Shown here one piece after another: positions 52,076-60,523 of a stretch of 64,000 bases of DNA. The notes beneath the pieces were generated by a model, which worked only from the letters and a program-made list of their open reading frames with translations, was not told the origin of the DNA and made no database searches. Both the position numbers and the translations under genes were made by a program. This stretch comes from Cupriavidus basilensis (GTDB lineage Bacteria > Pseudomonadota > Gammaproteobacteria > Burkholderiales > Burkholderiaceae), in contig NZ_CP010537.1 in assembly GCF_000832305.1 (NCBI RefSeq), forward strand, positions 1,798,001 through 1,862,000. The letters are read 5' to 3'. Numbering within the stretch: the stretch's first letter is position 1; each line of letters opens with the position of its first letter.

Positions 52076-52657
52076 TTAGCGCAATGCCGAGGCGCAGATG
52101 GGCGCGTTGATGTAGACGTCGCCAACGCGACGCTCGCCGCGCTCGTTGCGGGTCATGTAGCGGAACATCATGCTGATGCCCAGCTTGGTCAGGATTTCAA
52201 CGTCCCGGTTCGCGCAGATATTGCGCTGCAGCGGCGCGGCGTAGCTGAGCTCGAAGCTGGCGAGGTCCAGCATGGGGCCTCGGTACTTGGTCAGCTCCAG
52301 CTGGAACAGGATATGTTTGCCAGGGACCGACTGGCAGCGGCGCAAGCGCGTCTCGCCATCGATCTCGATGGGCAGGGCATCGTTGAGCTGGCGGCAAGCG
52401 CGCGACAATATGTTGTCGGGGCGGGCAGTATTGCGCAGCAATTCAGGCACGCCTGCCGCGCCGGTATTCTGGCCCGTGGCAGCGCCCTTGAGCATTTGCG
52501 CCAGGGCATCGGCCTCGTCCACCACCACGGGGGCCGGCGCGGAGGCGGCGGCCCTGGCTGGGACCGGTGCCGCATGCGCACGCTGCGCGCACGGCAAGCT
52601 AGCCGCGCCGGCGGCCAGGGCAAGAAAGACAGAAAGCAGTTTGTATCTTGTTCTCAT
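52076..52657 (-). CDS. Exported protein of unknown function
   Basis: A 193-residue exported protein. A signal peptide (LLSVFLALAAGAASLPCAQR, ending AHA) is followed by a Pro/Ala linker at about 30-45, then a globular part (DALAQMLKGAATGQNTGAAG, ARPDNILSRACRQLNDALPI, GKHILFQLELTKYRGPMLDL, YAAPLQRNICANRDVEILTK, ending YINAPICASALR). Four cysteines in the mature region are compatible with disulfides. The start at 52657 is preferred because it gives a clean signal; the Shine-Dalgarno is weak. It resembles small exported virulence-linked proteins in a general way, but I do not recognise the family. It is convergent with opgH. Confidence 0.7.
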   Translation of the reverse strand: MRTRYKLLSVFLALAAGAASLPCAQRAHAAPVPARAAASAPAPVVVDEADALAQMLKGAATGQNTGAAGVPELLRNTARPDNILSRACRQLNDALPIEIDGETRLRRCQSVPGKHILFQLELTKYRGPMLDLASFELSYAAPLQRNICANRDVEILTKLGISMMFRYMTRNERGERRVGDVYINAPICASALR

Positions 52658-53053
52658 GCAGGAAAACGTTGCCGGGAGCCGCACCATCGGGTGGGTTCCC
52701 GCGGTGCGTCGGGCTGCGTGATCGTCCGCCCCAGGCGGCCGACAGGCTGGCATTGTACCCTTGGCGTCGCTACCGTTGAAAGCCACGCACTCCTCCACTC
52801 CGCGGCGAAGCGAGGCGCGAAATCGCCGCAATGCCGCAATGCCGCGGCCCCGTCGGGCCTGTCATCACAGTTGCGCGCGCCCGGTCGGACGTGCGCCTGC
52901 ATCATCGCCGCGCGGCATGCCGGGTGCGCGGCTTGTTACGCTATGCAACAATTACGTCTTTAGCCGCTCCCGTGCCGCTACGCCGTTAGCCAGTTTGACG
53001 CATTGGGCGCCGGTGGCCATCCCGGCCGCCCGGTTGTTCCTCAGGATGTTTCG
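52658..53053. other. Divergent intergenic region upstream of the drug transporter
   Basis: This 396-base stretch separates the exported protein from the MFS transporter. A TTGTT (52933-52937) and AACAA (52947-52951) pair near the transporter end may mark an operator. Otherwise nothing is seen. Confidence 0.5.
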
Positions 53054-54274
53054 ATGACCCGCTCCACCCGCGCCCCGCAATCCGCGCGCTTTCCGCTTTG
53101 GCTCCTGGTATGCGCTTCGCTTACCGCACTGGCGCCGCTTTCCATTGACATGTACTTGCCGAGTTTCCCGGCGCTGGCGGGGGATCTCGGGGTCGATATC
53201 GGCCGCGTGCAGCTCACGTTGGGGACGTTCCTGGTCGGATTGGCGGTGGGGCAGGCATTCTATGGCCCGATCAGCGACCGCTTTGGCCGCAAGCCGCCGT
53301 TGTATGTCGGCCTTCTGGCCTATGCGTCGGCCGCGGCCGGGTGCGCGCTCGCGCGCGACGTCGATGCGCTGATGCTGTGGCGTTTCCTGCAGGCCCTGGG
53401 CGGCTGCGCTGGCATGGTGATGGCGCGCGCTGTCATTCGGGACCGGCTGGAGGCCCATGAGTCCGCGCGCGCTTTCTCCTCGTTGATGTTGGTGATGGGC
53501 CTGGCGCCGATCCTGGCGCCCATCATCGGGGGCGCCGTGCTGGCGGCATTCGGCTGGCGCGCCATCTTCTGGTTGCTGTGCGGCGCGAGCCTGCTGATTC
53601 TGTGGGTGGTCCACCGCTATATGGAGGAATCGCTCGACCACGCCAGCGCCATGCCCTTGCGCCTGGGGCGCGTGCTCTCGAACTACGGCGAGCTGCTGCG
53701 AGATCGGGGTTTCGTCGGCTATTCGCTGTCCGCCGGCTGCGCGCAGGCGGGAATGTTTGCATACATCGCAGGGTCGCCGTTCGTGCTGATCGAGTTGCAT
53801 GGCATCGATCCCTCCCATTACGGCTTCGTGTTCGGTGCCAACGCATTGGGCCTGATCGGCATGTCGCAGCTCAATGCGCGCCTGGTGCGCAACCGCACGC
53901 TGGACCACGTCCTGCGCCGCGCGCTGCTTGCGCCGTGCCTGGCTGGCCTTGTCCTGGCTGCGGCCGTGCTCGCCGGCATGGCGCCGCTGCCGGTGCTGCT
54001 GACGGGTTTCTTTGTGTTTATCGCTAGCCTCGGCTGCATCCTGCCGAACGCCTCGGCACTGGCCATGGACCAACAGGGCCATCGTGCCGGCACCGCTTCC
54101 GCATTGATGGGAACGCTGCAATTCTCCCTGGGCACCCTGGCCGGCGCCGCCGTCAGCTTCTGGCGGGACGGCAGCGCGCTACCGCTGGCGGTGGTCATGG
54201 GCGTTTGCGGTACCGGCGCCGTGCTGATGCGGGCCTTTGGCCGTTCAGGCGCGACGGTGCGCGGCGCCGGTTGA
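53054..54274 (+). CDS. Bcr/CflA-family multidrug efflux transporter
   Basis: A 406-residue major-facilitator protein with 12 predicted membrane helices. The start of helix 1 (LTALAPLSIDMYLPSFPALA) and the motif A loop GPISDRFGRKPPLYVGLLAY are the Bcr/CflA signature, and RFLQALGGCAGMVMARAVIRD fits helix 4. It should export drugs, sulfonamides or cellular metabolites by proton antiport. CAGGATG lies before the ATG at 53054, ahead of the hydrophilic RSTRAPQSARF start. It stands alone, convergent with the MscS gene (73 bases between the stops). Confidence 0.9.
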   Translation: MTRSTRAPQSARFPLWLLVCASLTALAPLSIDMYLPSFPALAGDLGVDIGRVQLTLGTFLVGLAVGQAFYGPISDRFGRKPPLYVGLLAYASAAAGCALARDVDALMLWRFLQALGGCAGMVMARAVIRDRLEAHESARAFSSLMLVMGLAPILAPIIGGAVLAAFGWRAIFWLLCGASLLILWVVHRYMEESLDHASAMPLRLGRVLSNYGELLRDRGFVGYSLSAGCAQAGMFAYIAGSPFVLIELHGIDPSHYGFVFGANALGLIGMSQLNARLVRNRTLDHVLRRALLAPCLAGLVLAAAVLAGMAPLPVLLTGFFVFIASLGCILPNASALAMDQQGHRAGTASALMGTLQFSLGTLAGAAVSFWRDGSALPLAVVMGVCGTGAVLMRAFGRSGATVRGAG

Positions 54275-54347
54275 TCCGGGCGCCGACGGTGCCGCGATAG
54301 CGGGGCGGCCTGGCTTAGCGTGGCCGCGCCATCCCATCGATACACGG

Positions 54348-55178
54348 TTAAGCGGCTGCGCCGTTTTGCAGCACGACAAGCTGGGCTGGCATTGGGGCGG
54401 CGAAGCCGGCCTCGCCAAAGCTCTCGCGGATCACCCGGTTGCTATCGAAATACACCTGCCAGTAATGATCGGTATGGCAGTACGGACGTACCGCGAGCAC
54501 CGGTCCCACCAGGGTGAACTCGAGAATCTCGACATCTGGCGGCGGTTCGGCCAGAACGTTGGGCAGCGCGGCCAGCCGCTCCTTGAGCAGGCTGGCGGCC
54601 GCCGCCACGTCGGTGCTGCCGGCCAACTGGGCTTTTAGCTCGACCCGGCGGTACGGGTTGGCGCTGAAGTTCTGGATCGTGTCCGCAAAGATCTTGTTGT
54701 TGCCGACCACGGTCAGGACGTTGTCTGGTGTGTCCAGCGTGGTGGCAAACAGGCCGATCTCCCTGACGGTGCCGGTGATCCCGCCTACCGTGACGAAATC
54801 CCCGACCTTGAAGGGCCGCAGCACCACCAGGAAGGCGCCTGCCGCGAAGTTGGACATCAGCCCCGACCACGCCATGCCGATGGCGATGCCGGCCGCCGCG
54901 ATCAGCGCGGCAAAGCTGGTGGTCTGGATGCCGAAGTAACCCAGTATCCCGATGATCAGCACGATATTCAGGGTCACCGTGACGATGGAGCCGACATACC
55001 GCAGCAAGGTCGGGTCGACCTTTTGCTTGGTCAGGGACCCCTGCACCATGCGCACCACGACGTGGATCAGCCACCGGCCAACCACCCAGAAGACGAGGGC
55101 GGCGAGAACTTTGAACCCGACTTCAGTCGCATAGGTGACGACGACATCCTGATACTTCTGCAGCGTTGTAGCATCCAT
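54348..55178 (-). CDS. Small-conductance mechanosensitive channel (MscS)
   Basis: A 276-residue MscS-type channel. Helices near 20-42 (FKVLAALVFWVVGRWLIHVV) and 60-85 precede the pore-lining TM3 (FAALIAAAGIAIGMAWSGLM, SNFAAGAFLVVLRPFKVGDF), where the AGIAIGMAWSGLMSNFAAGAF helix and the MscS signature VGDFVTVGGITGTV are clear. A cytoplasmic beta/alpha vestibule follows. It releases solutes on hypo-osmotic shock. AGGGAGAAACG precedes the ATG at 55178; an extension to 55217 is not needed. It is in the same window as opgGH, another osmotic-response system, but not in the same operon. Confidence 0.92.
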   Translation of the reverse strand: MDATTLQKYQDVVVTYATEVGFKVLAALVFWVVGRWLIHVVVRMVQGSLTKQKVDPTLLRYVGSIVTVTLNIVLIIGILGYFGIQTTSFAALIAAAGIAIGMAWSGLMSNFAAGAFLVVLRPFKVGDFVTVGGITGTVREIGLFATTLDTPDNVLTVVGNNKIFADTIQNFSANPYRRVELKAQLAGSTDVAAAASLLKERLAALPNVLAEPPPDVEILEFTLVGPVLAVRPYCHTDHYWQVYFDSNRVIRESFGEAGFAAPMPAQLVVLQNGAAA

Positions 55179-55411
55179 CGCGTTTCTCCCTTGCTGGCTC
55201 AGCAGGTACACAGGCAACGAACATCTTGCAGCGGCTGCCTGGACGCGTCAGGGGCGGGGCGCGAAGGCTGGCAAGGCATTATTGCTACGCGGCGAGCGGA
55301 AGTTCAAGCACAAAATGGCCGCGCAGGGCGCTACGCGCCACTCGCGGCCATGGGTCGTTGGAGCGTGGGGCGGGCGTGGCGCAAGGGCGTGAATCCCCTT
55401 TGCGCCGTGCC

Positions 55412-56614
55412 TTACCAGTTGGTTTCGCGTTCCGGCGTGGCGGAGATGCGATGCAGCGACAGGTCCGCGCCGTTGTATTCCGATTCAGCGTCAAGCCGGA
55501 TGCCCACGACCTTCTTGAGCGTGCCGTAAACCACGGTGCCTCCCACTAGGGCGATCGCGATGCCAAGCAGGGTGCCGATGCATTGCGCGCCGAGCGAAAC
55601 GCCGCCAATGCCACCCAGCGCCTGGTTGCCAAAGATGCCGGCGGCAATGCCGCCCCACGCGCCGCACAGCCCATGCAGCGGCCAGACGCCCAGCACATCG
55701 TCGATATGCCACTTGTTCTGGGCCAGCGTGAACAGGTAGACGAACAGCGCGCCGGCGATGGCGCCGGTGACCAGCGCGCCCAGCGGGTGCATCAGGTCGG
55801 AGCCGGCGCAGACCGCCACCAGCCCGGCCAGCGGGCCATTGTAGGCAAAGCCGGGGTCGTTGCGGCCGGCTGCCCAGGCGGCCAGCGTGCCGCCGGCCAT
55901 GGCCATCAGGGAGTTGATGGCCACCAGCCCGCTGATCTTGTCGACGGTTTGCGCGCTCATGACATTGAAACCGAACCAGCCTACCGCCAGCACCCACGCG
56001 CCCAGCGCCAGGAACGGGATGTTCGAGGGCGGGTGCGCGCTGATGCGGCCGTCTTTCTGGTAGCGGCCGCGGCGCGCGCCCAGCAACAAGATGGCGGGAA
56101 GCGCGATCCAGCCGCCCATGGCGTGGACCACGACGGAGCCGGCGAAGTCGTGGAACGGCACGCCGGCGATCGAGGCGATCCAGTCCTGCACGCCAAAGCG
56201 GTTGTTCCAGGCAATGCCCTCGAAGAAGGGGTAGACCAGGCCCACCAGCACAAAGGTGGCCACCAGTTGCGGGTTGAAGCGCGAGCGCTCGGCAATTCCG
56301 CCAGAAATAATCGCTGGTATGGCGGCGGCAAACGTTGCCAGGAAAAAGAATTTCACCAGCTCATAGCCGCTCCTTTCCGCCAGTGTCTGGGCGCTGGTGA
56401 AGAACTCGACCCCATAGGCTACGGTGTAGCCAATAAAGAAATAGGCGATCGTGGAAACCGCAAAATCCACCAATATCTTGACCAGTGCGTTGACCTGGTT
56501 CTTCTTGCGCACTGTGCCCAGCTCCAGGAACGCAAAGCCCGCGTGCATGGCGAGCACCATGATCGCCCCTAGCAAGATGAACAGGGCATCGGTGCCGCTC
56601 TTCCATTTGTCCAT
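55412..56614 (-). CDS. amtB: Ammonium transporter AmtB
   Basis: A 400-residue Amt/Rh-family channel with about 11 membrane helices. The pore histidines sit in VVVHAMGGWIALPAILLLG and HGLCGAWGGIAAGIFG. LFILLGAIMVLAMHAGFAFL, FLELGTVRKKNQVNALVK and NWEGIAWNNRFGVQDWIASI-type segments fit the family. It conducts ammonium into the cytoplasm and is usually blocked by GlnK, which is not adjacent here. AGAGGA precedes the ATG at 56614. No cleavable signal is apparent, unlike some AmtB proteins. Expression is probably under nitrogen control; an NtrC-like site (56690-56715) is a weak candidate. Confidence 0.92.
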   Translation of the reverse strand: MDKWKSGTDALFILLGAIMVLAMHAGFAFLELGTVRKKNQVNALVKILVDFAVSTIAYFFIGYTVAYGVEFFTSAQTLAERSGYELVKFFFLATFAAAIPAIISGGIAERSRFNPQLVATFVLVGLVYPFFEGIAWNNRFGVQDWIASIAGVPFHDFAGSVVVHAMGGWIALPAILLLGARRGRYQKDGRISAHPPSNIPFLALGAWVLAVGWFGFNVMSAQTVDKISGLVAINSLMAMAGGTLAAWAAGRNDPGFAYNGPLAGLVAVCAGSDLMHPLGALVTGAIAGALFVYLFTLAQNKWHIDDVLGVWPLHGLCGAWGGIAAGIFGNQALGGIGGVSLGAQCIGTLLGIAIALVGGTVVYGTLKKVVGIRLDAESEYNGADLSLHRISATPERETNW

Positions 56615-56689
56615 ACAATCCTCTATGCGCAAAATGGGAGCACATGTACGCAAAAAACGTACCAGTCTGGGGCATCACTGGCCGGGATC

Positions 56690-56715
56690 TGCACCGTGTT
56701 GGTGGGTTTTGCACC
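56690..56715 (-). promoter_or_regulatory. Weak NtrC-like site upstream of amtB
   Basis: TGCACC, four bases and TGGTGG, with a second TGCACC at the far end, partly matches the NtrC consensus TGCACCA-N4-TGGTGCA. The fit is imperfect and no matching sigma-54 promoter was found next to amtB. Confidence 0.25.
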
Positions 56716-57068
56716 GATTTGTCGCGCTCGAAGGGGGTGGCGCAGGGATTGAGGGGCTGTAACCTGACGCCGAGCGACATGCGCCGGGGATGCGCGGCAT
56801 ATGGAGGCTGCGCCAAAATGAGGCAATGCCCCTATTTGGGGCGCGCGCTGGCGGGTTCTGTGCACCATGATGGGTCGTGCAGGCGCGTCCGTCCAACGCC
56901 ATTGGGATGCCGCCGACCAAGCCGTCCGGGCGGTTTCGACGGCAGCAAGGCGCACACTGCGCAGGTCTGACCTTGTCAAGCGATGCCTGTCATCACGTAC
57001 GGGCGTTCGAATGACCATTACCCTCGCTGGCCGCATTTGAAAGCACGGAAAAGGAGGGGTAAATTCCC

Positions 57069-57106
57069 CGCAAAGGCGCTTGACTCAAGGATTTGCGGCT
57101 TTTTTC
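57069..57106 (+). terminator. Terminator-like hairpin upstream of hupB
   Basis: CCGCAAA (57069-57075) and TTTGCGG (57093-57099) form a 7-bp stem with a 17-base loop, followed by C and six T's (57101-57106). No gene on the plus strand ends just before it, so it could close a small RNA or be chance. Confidence 0.5.
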
Positions 57107-57128
57107 GTTGCATTGGTGCCACTGGGGA

Positions 57129-57158
57129 TTGCCCAATGCGTAAAGCGCGGATTAGACT
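57129..57158 (+). promoter_or_regulatory. Probable sigma-70 promoter of hupB
   Basis: TTGCCC (57129-57134), an 18-base spacer and TAGACT (57153-57158) lie 66 bases before the hupB ATG. The -35 and -10 are fair matches. Confidence 0.5.
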
Positions 57159-57224
57159 GCGCCGATCGGTAATTTGCCGCGTGGCAGACACTCCGATCAA
57201 GACGACCAACTAGGGAAATCAGCC

Positions 57225-57506
57225 ATGAATAAAGGTGAACTGGTATCTGCCATCGCCGCTGACGCGGAACTGAGCAATGCTGCAGCAGAGCGCGCGCTGA
57301 ATGCCGCTCTGGACAACATTAAGAAGGCGGTTGCCAAGGGTGATTCGGTAACGCTGGTGGGCTTCGGCAGCTTCAGCTCCGGCAAGCGCGCTGCACGTAC
57401 CGGACGCAATCCGCGTACTGGCGAGACCATCAAGATTCCGGCCGCCAAGACGGTCAAGTTCTCTGCCGGCCAAGGGTTCAAGGACGCTGTGAACAAGAAG
57501 AAATAA
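57225..57506 (+). CDS. hupB: DNA-binding protein HU
   Basis: A 93-residue classical HU protein. [20 protein letters not shown] and the DNA-binding arm [20 protein letters not shown] (with the Pro that wedges into DNA) are typical, as is the end KDAVNKKK. It bends and compacts DNA as a dimer and supports replication and repair. AGGGAAATC precedes the ATG at 57225; an upstream in-frame start at 57174 is rejected. It is monocistronic, with a promoter at 57129 and a strong terminator at 57537. Confidence 0.96.
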   Translation: MNKGELVSAIAADAELSNAAAERALNAALDNIKKAVAKGDSVTLVGFGSFSSGKRAARTGRNPRTGETIKIPAAKTVKFSAGQGFKDAVNKKK

Positions 57507-57536
57507 GCAGTCCGCGCCCCGGGCGCAAACAGGAAG

Positions 57537-57559
57537 GCGGCCCGTTGGGCCGCTTTTTT
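57537..57559 (+). terminator. Rho-independent terminator of hupB
   Basis: GCGGCCC (57537-57543), GTT loop and GGGCCGC (57547-57553) form a perfect stem followed by six T's. It lies 31 bases after the hupB stop. Confidence 0.95.
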
Positions 57560-57698
57560 ATTGTTGCCTGGGTGCTTTTCGACGTGCTCGGGGGCAGGGC
57601 AGGACGATCGTTCCGGGTTAAACTGCCGATCGTCGGCGCCAGCCTTTCGACCTGCGCCGCGGGTCGGCCCGGCCGCTTCCAGACTCCGGATTTTCATC

Positions 57699-58184
57699 AT
57701 GAATGACCTGTCCCACCAGCTTTCCATGACCGTGCTGATGACGCCGGACATGGCTAATTTCTCCGGCAATGTGCACGGCGGCACCATCCTCAAGTACCTC
57801 GACATGGTGGCCTACGCCTGTGCCAGCCGCTATGCCGGGCGCTACGTGGTCACGTTGTCGGTCGACCAGGTCGTGTTTCGCCAGCCCATCCACGTGGGTG
57901 AGCTGGTGACGTTCCTGGCGGCAGTCAACTTCACCGGCCGCAGCTCGATGGAAATCGGCATCAAGGTCATCACGGAGAATATCCGCAGCAAGCTGGTTCG
58001 CCATACCAACAGTTGCTACTTCACCATGGTGGCGGTGGACGACAACGGCGCGCCCGCCGAAGTGCCGCCGCTGGTGCCCCGCGACGAAGTCGAGCGCCAG
58101 CGCTTTGCCGCGGCCCAGCTGCGCCGCCAGCTGCGCCAGGAAATGGAAAAACGGCACGATGAAATCACCGGCACGGTGTCCTGA
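57699..58184 (+). CDS. Acyl-CoA thioesterase, hotdog fold
   Basis: A 161-residue hotdog-fold thioesterase of the YciA/acyl-CoA hydrolase group. NFSGNVHGGTILKYLDMVAY carries the catalytic-type segment, followed by VTLSVDQVVFRQPIHVGELV and NFTGRSSMEIGIKVITENIR. It hydrolyses acyl-CoA esters in the cytoplasm; chain-length preference cannot be read. The C-terminal tail is charged and helical (RQRFAAAQLRRQLRQEMEKR). The ATG at 57699 is the family start. It is followed closely by the CreA-like gene, ten bases after its stop. Confidence 0.88.
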   Translation: MNDLSHQLSMTVLMTPDMANFSGNVHGGTILKYLDMVAYACASRYAGRYVVTLSVDQVVFRQPIHVGELVTFLAAVNFTGRSSMEIGIKVITENIRSKLVRHTNSCYFTMVAVDDNGAPAEVPPLVPRDEVERQRFAAAQLRRQLRQEMEKRHDEITGTVS

Positions 58185-58194
58185 GGTGGGGAGC

Positions 58195-58707
58195 ATGGCC
58201 ATGCAATGCGGGCGTTCCCGGCGTGTTTGCCGCGGGCCGCTGTGGCCGCTGACCGGCCTTCTGGCGGCGCTTGCGCTGCTGGCGCCGGCCGCGCATGCCG
58301 AGGAAATCGGCAGCGTGAGCACCAATTTTCGCATGACCGGCTCCGACAAAGTCGTGATCGAAGCCTATGACGATCCGCAGGTCGAAGGCGTGACCTGCTA
58401 CGTGTCGCGTGCCCGCACCGGGGGCATCAAGGGCTCGCTGGGCATGGCCGAAGACCCGCCGGAGAGCTCCATCGCCTGCCGCCAGGTAGGGCCGATCACG
58501 TTCAAGGGGCCGCTGCGCCAGCAGGACAATGTGTTCTCCGAGCGCATGTCGATCCTGTTCAAGACCCTGCATGTGGTGCGCACGGTCGACCGCAAGCGCA
58601 ATACCCTGGTCTACCTGACCTACTCGGACCGCATCGTGTCCGGCAGCCCGCAGAATAGCGTGACCGCGGTGCCGGTGGCGGCGGCCACGCCGATTCCGGT
58701 CAAGTAG
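58195..58707 (+). CDS. CreA-family exported protein
   Basis: A 170-residue exported protein of the CreA family. A signal peptide ([14 protein letters not shown]) ends near residue 35. The mature part has [40 protein letters not shown], the pair of cysteines in CYVSRAR and IACRQVGPI, and a C-terminal [20 protein letters not shown]. CreA sits next to the creBCD regulon in E. coli but its function is unknown. GAGGTGGGGAG precedes the ATG at 58195. It follows the thioesterase and precedes a short-chain dehydrogenase on the same strand. Confidence 0.9.
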   Translation: MAMQCGRSRRVCRGPLWPLTGLLAALALLAPAAHAEEIGSVSTNFRMTGSDKVVIEAYDDPQVEGVTCYVSRARTGGIKGSLGMAEDPPESSIACRQVGPITFKGPLRQQDNVFSERMSILFKTLHVVRTVDRKRNTLVYLTYSDRIVSGSPQNSVTAVPVAAATPIPVK

Positions 58708-58721
58708 GCATCCGTTTCCCA

Positions 58722-58740
58722 ATCCACGATCCACGATCCA
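58722..58740 (+). repeat. 7-base tandem repeat ATCCACG
   Basis: Two exact copies of ATCCACG (58722-58728, 58729-58735) and a partial third (ATCCA) lie in the 61-base gap before the short-chain dehydrogenase, about 28 bases from its ATG. No function is apparent. Confidence 0.6.
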
Positions 58741-58768
58741 TTCAACAATCCAGTCCGGAGAAGACAGC

Positions 58769-59527
58769 ATGAGTGAGCAAGGCAAGGTTGCGCTGGTAAC
58801 GGGCGCGGCCCGCGGCATCGGCAAGGCGGTGGCACAGGCGCTGCTGGTGGCAGGCTATCGGGTGGTGTTTGCCGGACGTACCGCCGAGCCGCTCGAAGCG
58901 CTGGCCGTGCAAGCCAGGGCCGAGGGCCATACGGCGCTGGCGGTGCAATGCGACGTCAGCGATCCGGATTCGGTGGAGCGGCTCTTTGCCCAGGTTCGCG
59001 AGCATTTCGGCCGGCTCGACGTGCTGTTCAATAACGCCGGCATCAATGCGCCGGCGGTGTCGATCGATGAACTCTCTGTTGCGCAATGGAAGGCGGTGCT
59101 GGACACCAACCTGACCGGCGTGTTCCTGTGCTCGCGCGCCGCCTTCGCGCTGATGAAGTCGCAGAGCCCGCGCGGCGGCCGCATCATCAACAACGGCTCG
59201 ATCTCGGCGCACGCGCCGCGTCCCAACACGGTGCCGTACACGGCGACCAAGCACGCCATTACCGGGCTGACCAAGAGCCTTTCGCTGGATGGCCGGGCCT
59301 TTGACATCGCCTGCGGGCAGATCGATATCGGCAATGCTGCCACCGATATGGCTTCGCGCATGGCGCGCGGCGTGCCGCAAGCCAACGGCGAGATCGCGCC
59401 GGAGCCGCTGATGGACGTGGCGCATGTGGCCAGCTCGGTGGTGCACATGGCCAACCTGCCGCTGGATGCCAATGTGCAGTTCATGACCGTGATGGCCACC
59501 AAGATGCCCTTCGTCGGGCGGGGCTGA
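58769..59527 (+). CDS. Short-chain dehydrogenase/reductase
   Basis: A 252-residue SDR. The NAD(P) loop [16 protein letters not shown] is at about 12-27, NNAG at about 88-91, the catalytic Ser in [13 protein letters not shown] and the Tyr-Lys pair in [11 protein letters not shown]. The first strand ends in an acidic or Arg context ([13 protein letters not shown]), which suggests NADP. The substrate is unknown. TCCGGAGAAG precedes the ATG at 58769. It follows the CreA-like gene after 61 bases and converges with the PAP2 lipoprotein (15 bases between the stops). Confidence 0.88.
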   Translation: MSEQGKVALVTGAARGIGKAVAQALLVAGYRVVFAGRTAEPLEALAVQARAEGHTALAVQCDVSDPDSVERLFAQVREHFGRLDVLFNNAGINAPAVSIDELSVAQWKAVLDTNLTGVFLCSRAAFALMKSQSPRGGRIINNGSISAHAPRPNTVPYTATKHAITGLTKSLSLDGRAFDIACGQIDIGNAATDMASRMARGVPQANGEIAPEPLMDVAHVASSVVHMANLPLDANVQFMTVMATKMPFVGRG

Positions 59528-59542
59528 ACCTGGCGTCTCCAG

Positions 59543-60412
59543 CTATTTGATCGCCAGCGCCTCGCTTTCAGCGCGGCAGTCGCCGGCCGGCCGCAGCCCG
59601 TTGGCACGGGCTTGCGCAACTTCCGCTTTGGCTGCCGCAAGATCTGCGAGGAAGGTGGGGTCTGCATGCAGCCGCGCCACGGTAGCCGCGCCCATGATGC
59701 GGCCCTGCGTCGCATCGCTTTGCCAATGCACATTGCAGACCAGCCGGCTTTGCCCATAGGCCAGCCCGCGTGCCAGGATCACATTGGACTGTTGCGGCGC
59801 GATTTCCGCCAGGATCAACGCCCACGCCCAGCCAATGGCGTTATGCCCCGAAGGGTAGGAGCCGTCCTTGGAAAGCATGGCTTCCTCGGCGGGCGTGCAA
59901 CTCGGCTGCTGGTTGGCCACGAACGGCCGGGCGCGCGCATATTTGTTCTTCACGCCGTACGTCGATAGTCCCGCATCGGCCAGGGTCCGGCGCAGCAGCA
60001 GGTAGAGCCGGGGTGTTTGCTCCTGCGATATCGGCGCATCCAGCGCGCACGAGAAAACCCCCGCGGCCTGCGGGAATTTCAGGTTGGCATCGACGGCTGC
60101 CTGGCGGTAGCGTGCCGTGCCTCGCTGGGCCTGGTTGGCGCGCGCGATCTCGTCGTCCAGGGCTTGCGCCGCGGAGCCGGGCGCGGGCGGCGGTGGCACC
60201 AGGGCGAGGCTATCGGGCCGTGCGTCCGCCGGCAGGTAGCCGGCGAGAATGCCCGGCCGTATCTCCGGCACCGGCGCAGCGGCGCTGCCCTGGCCCTGGC
60301 TGGCACAGCCCGCGAGGAGCAAGGCAGTGCCCAGCACGGACAAGCCCGCGAGCCGCTTGCCGGAGGGCAGGAAAGGTCTGGTGAATGAATTTGCTTGCAT
60401 CTGCATCCGCAT
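59543..60412 (-). CDS. PAP2-family acid phosphatase lipoprotein
   Basis: A 289-residue lipoprotein phosphatase. The lipobox LLLAGC gives a lipidated cysteine near 36, then a disordered Pro/Ala part, and a class A/PAP2 domain with all three catalytic motifs: KNKYARARPF, GSYPSGHNAIGW and GQSRLVCNVHWQSD (KX6RP, PSGH, SRX5HX3D). It would dephosphorylate phosphomonoesters or lipid phosphates in the periplasm. Start: several ATGs occur (60400, 60406, 60412); 60412 is used. It is monocistronic, lying in a gap between a short-chain dehydrogenase and an acyl-CoA synthetase. Confidence 0.9.
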   Translation of the reverse strand: MRMQMQANSFTRPFLPSGKRLAGLSVLGTALLLAGCASQGQGSAAAPVPEIRPGILAGYLPADARPDSLALVPPPPAPGSAAQALDDEIARANQAQRGTARYRQAAVDANLKFPQAAGVFSCALDAPISQEQTPRLYLLLRRTLADAGLSTYGVKNKYARARPFVANQQPSCTPAEEAMLSKDGSYPSGHNAIGWAWALILAEIAPQQSNVILARGLAYGQSRLVCNVHWQSDATQGRIMGAATVARLHADPTFLADLAAAKAEVAQARANGLRPAGDCRAESEALAIK

Positions 60413-60523
60413 CTGTTGGTTGTTCCCGTGATCGCCGTCGGACCGGCGTGGTACCGGCGAGCAAGCGGCGGTGCTCCCGTTCACGGCCGCCTGGGTGATC
60501 CTGACCCTGTCCAGCGCGCGGGT

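Larger units (their letters stand above)
56615..57224. other. 610-base divergent region between amtB and hupB
   Basis: No gene is supported. It carries a weak NtrC-like site near amtB (56690-56715), a terminator-like hairpin on the plus strand (57069-57106) and the hupB promoter (57129-57158). Small frames here have no family features. Confidence 0.55.

Noticed and set aside
49468..52125. Long minus-strand frame opposite opgH
   Set aside because: A low-complexity Arg/His/Gln-rich translation with no ribosome site, the complement of a strongly conserved gene.
56690..56715. NtrC box with sigma-54 promoter for amtB
   Set aside because: The NtrC match is imperfect and no -24/-12 pair was found before amtB, so only a weak candidate site is reported.
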